DNA of 64,000 bases, from contig NZ_ML660052.1 in the NCBI RefSeq assembly GCF_007004665.1, positions 992,001-1,056,000 on the forward strand, in the 5' to 3' direction. The notes under the pieces were generated by a model, which was not told the origin of the DNA, made no database searches, and was given only the letters and a program-made list of their open reading frames with translations. The translations under genes and the position numbers were made by a program. Origin of the DNA: Denitrobaculum tricleocarpae. GTDB taxonomy: Bacteria > Pseudomonadota > Alphaproteobacteria > Kiloniellales > Kiloniellaceae. Below are positions 61,689 to 64,000 of the stretch, piece by piece. Numbering within the stretch: position 1 is the first letter of the stretch; each line of letters starts with the position of its first letter.

Positions 61689-63260
61689 ATGACCGATACG
61701 GGGGCTGGCGCCGCTGGTGGGCGCCGCGGCCGTAGCGCGCGTGGCGGTGCGGGCGGCGCGGAAGCACGCCGGGCGGCGCGGCAAAGTGGCAAAGTCGAAC
61801 AGCTGCGCTACATCACGCGGAAAATTCCGGTTTTTGAGACCCTGAGCACCGAAGCGCTCGAGATGATCGAGTATAATGCCGACACCATTCTGGAAGAAGT
61901 CGGTATCGATTTCCGGGATGATCCGGAGGCGCTTGCGATCTGGAAAGAGGCGGGTGCGGATGTCCAGGGGGAGCGGGTCCGCTGTCCCCGCGGCATGTGT
62001 CGCAAACTGGCGCAAACAGCGCCCTCCGAATTTACGCAGCATGCCCGCAACCGGGAGCGCTCGGTTCAAATCGGCGGTAACAACACGGTCTTTGCCCCGG
62101 TCTATGGTCCGCCGTTCGTGCGCGACCTGGATGGCGGCCGCCGCTACGCGACGATCGAGGACTTCCGCAATTTTGTGAAGCTGGCCTATTCCATGCCGTC
62201 GGTCCACCATTCCGGCGGGACGGTCTGTGAGCCGGTGGACATTCCGGTGAATAAGCGCCACCTGGACATGCTCTACAGCCATATGCGCCTGTCGGACAAA
62301 CCCTACATGGGTTCGGTCACCGCGCCGGAGCGGGCGGAGGACTCCATCGCCATGTCGAAGATCCTCTTTGGCGATGACTTCGTGGACAACAACACGGTGA
62401 TGATCAGCCTGATCAACGCCAATTCGCCCATGACTTTCGACGACACTATGCTGGGCGCGCTGAAGGTTTACGCGCGCGCCAATCAGGCCTGCATCGTCAC
62501 GCCCTTTATCCTCTCCGGTGCGATGGCGCCGGTGACGCCCGCCGGTGTGCTGGCCCAGACCCTGGCCGAGGCTCTGGCCGGGATCGCCTTCAGCCAGCTG
62601 GTCAATCCCGGCGCGCCGGTGGTCTTCGGCAGCTTCGCGAGTTCGATCTCCATGCAGTCCGGTGCGCCCACCTTCGGCACGCCGGAACCGGCGCTTGTGC
62701 TCTACGGCGCGGCGGCGCTGGCACGGCGTCTCGGGGTGCCTTTCCGCTCCGGCGGTTCGCTCTGCGGCTCCAAGGTGCCCGACGCCCAGGCGGCCTATGA
62801 ATCGGCGCAAACCCTGATGCCCACGGCCATGGCGGGCGTGAACTTCGTGCTGCACGGCGCGGGCTGGCTGGAAGGCGGACTGATCTCCTCCTATGAAAAA
62901 TTCATCATGGACGCGGACCAGCTCGGGATGATGCAGACCATGCTGCAGGGCTATGATCTGACCGAAAACGGCCAGGCCATGGATGCGATCCGCGAGGTCG
63001 GGCCGGGCAGTCATTTCCTCGGCTGCGCCCATACCCAGGCCAATTTCCAGACCGCCTTCTACCGCTCGAACATCGCGGATAACAACAGCTTCGAGCAGTG
63101 GGAGGCCGAGGGCGCGCTGGACGCCAGCCAGCGGGCCAACAAGATTTACAAGCGGGTGCTGGCGGACTACGTGATGCCCGAAATGGATCCGGCCACGGAC
63201 GAGGCCCTGCTGGCCTTCATCGCCCGGAAAAAGGAGTCCATGCCCGACGCCTTCAGCTGA
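61689..63260 (+). CDS. Trimethylamine methyltransferase (MttB) family protein, non-pyrrolysine
   Basis: 523 aa TIM-barrel methyltransferase. The first 35 residues are a Gly/Arg/Ala-rich tail (AGGRRGRSARGGAGG); then the MttB-type domain (LRYITRKIPVFETLSTEALEMIE, in part; GGTVCEPVDIPVNKRH; FGSFASSISMQSGAPTFGTPEPAL, in part). There is no in-frame TAG, so no pyrrolysine; relatives include the glycine-betaine methyltransferase MtgB, which moves a methyl group to a corrinoid protein. ATG 61689 follows GGAGG. Facing a dimethylglycine-type dehydrogenase, it suggests stepwise demethylation of a quaternary amine. The corrinoid protein is not in the window. Confidence 0.9.
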   Translation: MTDTGAGAAGGRRGRSARGGAGGAEARRAARQSGKVEQLRYITRKIPVFETLSTEALEMIEYNADTILEEVGIDFRDDPEALAIWKEAGADVQGERVRCPRGMCRKLAQTAPSEFTQHARNRERSVQIGGNNTVFAPVYGPPFVRDLDGGRRYATIEDFRNFVKLAYSMPSVHHSGGTVCEPVDIPVNKRHLDMLYSHMRLSDKPYMGSVTAPERAEDSIAMSKILFGDDFVDNNTVMISLINANSPMTFDDTMLGALKVYARANQACIVTPFILSGAMAPVTPAGVLAQTLAEALAGIAFSQLVNPGAPVVFGSFASSISMQSGAPTFGTPEPALVLYGAAALARRLGVPFRSGGSLCGSKVPDAQAAYESAQTLMPTAMAGVNFVLHGAGWLEGGLISSYEKFIMDADQLGMMQTMLQGYDLTENGQAMDAIREVGPGSHFLGCAHTQANFQTAFYRSNIADNNSFEQWEAEGALDASQRANKIYKRVLADYVMPEMDPATDEALLAFIARKKESMPDAFS

Positions 63261-63272
63261 TCTTTCAGGCGG

Positions 63273-64000
63273 TTAGAGCGCGTTCTTCAGAGCATAGACC
63301 GGCTGCGGCTCCGGGATGCCCTTCATTTCGAAATGTCCTACAAATGTCACAGCCTGCGCGACGTTCTGCGCAAAGCTGTCGGACATGAGGACCGGCTGCC
63401 CCGTGGCCTTGGTCAGGGACTCGAGCCGGGCGGTCCGGTTCACGGTCGGGCCGATGACCGTAAAGGCCAGACGGTCCGGCGCGCCGACGTTGCCGTAGAT
63501 GACCTTGCCCAGGTCGAGGCCGAGCCCGAAGCGGATCTCGGGCTGGCCGTTCCGGCGCCGGGAGAAGTTCACGGTCGCCAGACTGTCGAAAGCATCGATC
63601 GCGGAGTCCAGCGCCGCCTGGCAGGCTTCCTGCGCGCCGGGATGCCCGCCCGAGACTCCAGCCGTGATCCCGCCCGTCACTCCAGCGGCGGTTGTCTCGC
63701 TTCTCCCGTTCCCAATCCCGCTGGCATCTGCGCCTGAATCCGTCCCTGAATCTGCGCCTGAGTTTGCCTCCGCATTCTCGCCGGCAGAGCCGACAGGACC
63801 TTCGGCCCTGTGACCGCCCGCATCTGTTTGGACATTCCCCGTGACATTCCCTGGGGCGGCGTCCGCGCAGGGAAACATGACCAGCATGGCGTCGCCGATG
63901 AAGCTCAGGACCTCGCCGCCGCGCGCGGTCACGGCGGAGGAGAGAAACTCGAAGTAGGCATTGAGCAGGTCGAAGAGTTCCTCCGGGGGCAGGGCGTCGG
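63273..64000 (-). CDS. Class III adenylate/guanylate cyclase, partial, with low-complexity insert
   Basis: The 5' part is cut by the right edge; 242 C-terminal residues are in the window. Before the first internal ATG (63932) the frame continues as LPPEELFDLLNAYFEFLSSAV, so the gene extends left-to-right beyond 64000. Cyclase motifs: FIGDAMLVMF (second metal Asp), IRFGLGLDLGKVIYGNVG, FTVIGPTVNRTARLE (transition-state Asn and Arg) and GHFEMKGIPEPQPVY at the end. Between MLVMFPCAD and QEACQAALDSAIDAF about 76 residues of Gly/Ala/Ser/Asp-rich sequence are inserted. The first metal-binding Asp lies off the window, so activity cannot be judged. Confidence 0.88.
   Translation of the reverse strand, partial: DALPPEELFDLLNAYFEFLSSAVTARGGEVLSFIGDAMLVMFPCADAAPGNVTGNVQTDAGGHRAEGPVGSAGENAEANSGADSGTDSGADASGIGNGRSETTAAGVTGGITAGVSGGHPGAQEACQAALDSAIDAFDSLATVNFSRRRNGQPEIRFGLGLDLGKVIYGNVGAPDRLAFTVIGPTVNRTARLESLTKATGQPVLMSDSFAQNVAQAVTFVGHFEMKGIPEPQPVYALKNAL

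Noticed and set aside
61665-63032. 455-codon minus-strand open frame
   Set aside because: Antisense shadow of the MttB-family gene; His/Arg-rich with no recognisable domain.
61689-63260. Pyrrolysine-containing trimethylamine methyltransferase
   Set aside because: The frame has no internal TAG; it is of the non-pyrrolysine group.

Overview
The window reads as chromosomal DNA of a G+C-rich alphaproteobacterium, probably a marine heterotroph of the Rhodospirillales/Kiloniellales kind. The basis is the overall gene style: TRAP and CUT1 ABC uptake systems, a DUF2842 protein, an FCD-type GntR regulator, an ECF sigma/anti-sigma pair, and betaine, sulfonate and possibly DMSP-type catabolic enzymes. 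The taxonomic placement is inference. No rRNA, tRNA, CRISPR array, prophage or intact insertion sequence was seen.

Layout. 2-8274: an uptake and catabolism block for a sugar or sugar acid. A GntR regulator, a solute-binding protein and two CUT1 permeases are on the minus strand. Diverging from them are a UxaA-type dehydratase, an SDR dehydrogenase and an FAH-family hydrolase, which together suggest a non-phosphorylative acid -> 2-keto-3-deoxy acid -> 2,4-diketo acid -> pyruvate route. 8608-12015: an isolated GNAT protein, a secreted SNase-like protein, a PilZ protein, and a divergent Lrp/LysE-exporter pair. 12025-15722: glpK, an M20 amidohydrolase and a NUDIX hydrolase lie between two inverted copies of a palindromic repeat; the repeat ends supply the TAG stop codons of glpK and of the next gene. 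15719-22107: a D-aminoacylase-like amidohydrolase, a class V aminotransferase, a DmdC-type acyl-CoA dehydrogenase and a soluble GAF histidine kinase.

22141-31444: two zinc alcohol dehydrogenases, an SDR, a HisD-like dehydrogenase resembling sulfopropanediol dehydrogenase (HpsN), a complete TRAP transporter, a small membrane protein and a divergent LacI regulator with a perfect palindromic operator. This is best read as a 2,3-dihydroxypropane-1-sulfonate (DHPS) uptake and oxidation cluster. 31673-38009: a metallo-beta-lactamase-fold protein, a HupE/UreJ-type membrane protein, a GlcD-type FAD oxidoreductase, a Sua5-type tRNA-modification enzyme, an orphan ParA and an SDR. 38386-38778: a remarkable Tat-type lipoprotein made almost only of Asn-Pro-Cys repeats. 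39076-45114: CysQ, an orphan CoxL-like molybdoenzyme subunit, a tiny membrane protein, a secreted vWA protein and a DMT permease.

45430-50753: a membrane-inserted patatin of apparently lower G+C, then class I ribonucleotide reductase (nrdB, nrdA) behind a promoter region with a DnaA box and a possible NrdR box. 51203-58643: two lipoproteins (one FlgO-like), YaaA, DUF2842, a TPR protein, an ECF sigma factor and its anti-sigma factor behind a candidate autoregulated promoter, a CBS protein and a catalase-family protein. 58888-64000: a dimethylglycine-dehydrogenase-like flavoprotein diverging from a non-pyrrolysine MttB homologue, then a class III cyclase that runs off the right edge and carries a low-complexity insert in its catalytic domain.

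The most unusual items are the NPC-repeat lipoprotein, the stop-codon-donating palindromic repeat, the matching extra membrane-helix pairs in both ABC permeases, and the cyclase insert. All functional assignments rest on reading motifs by eye; no database search was run.
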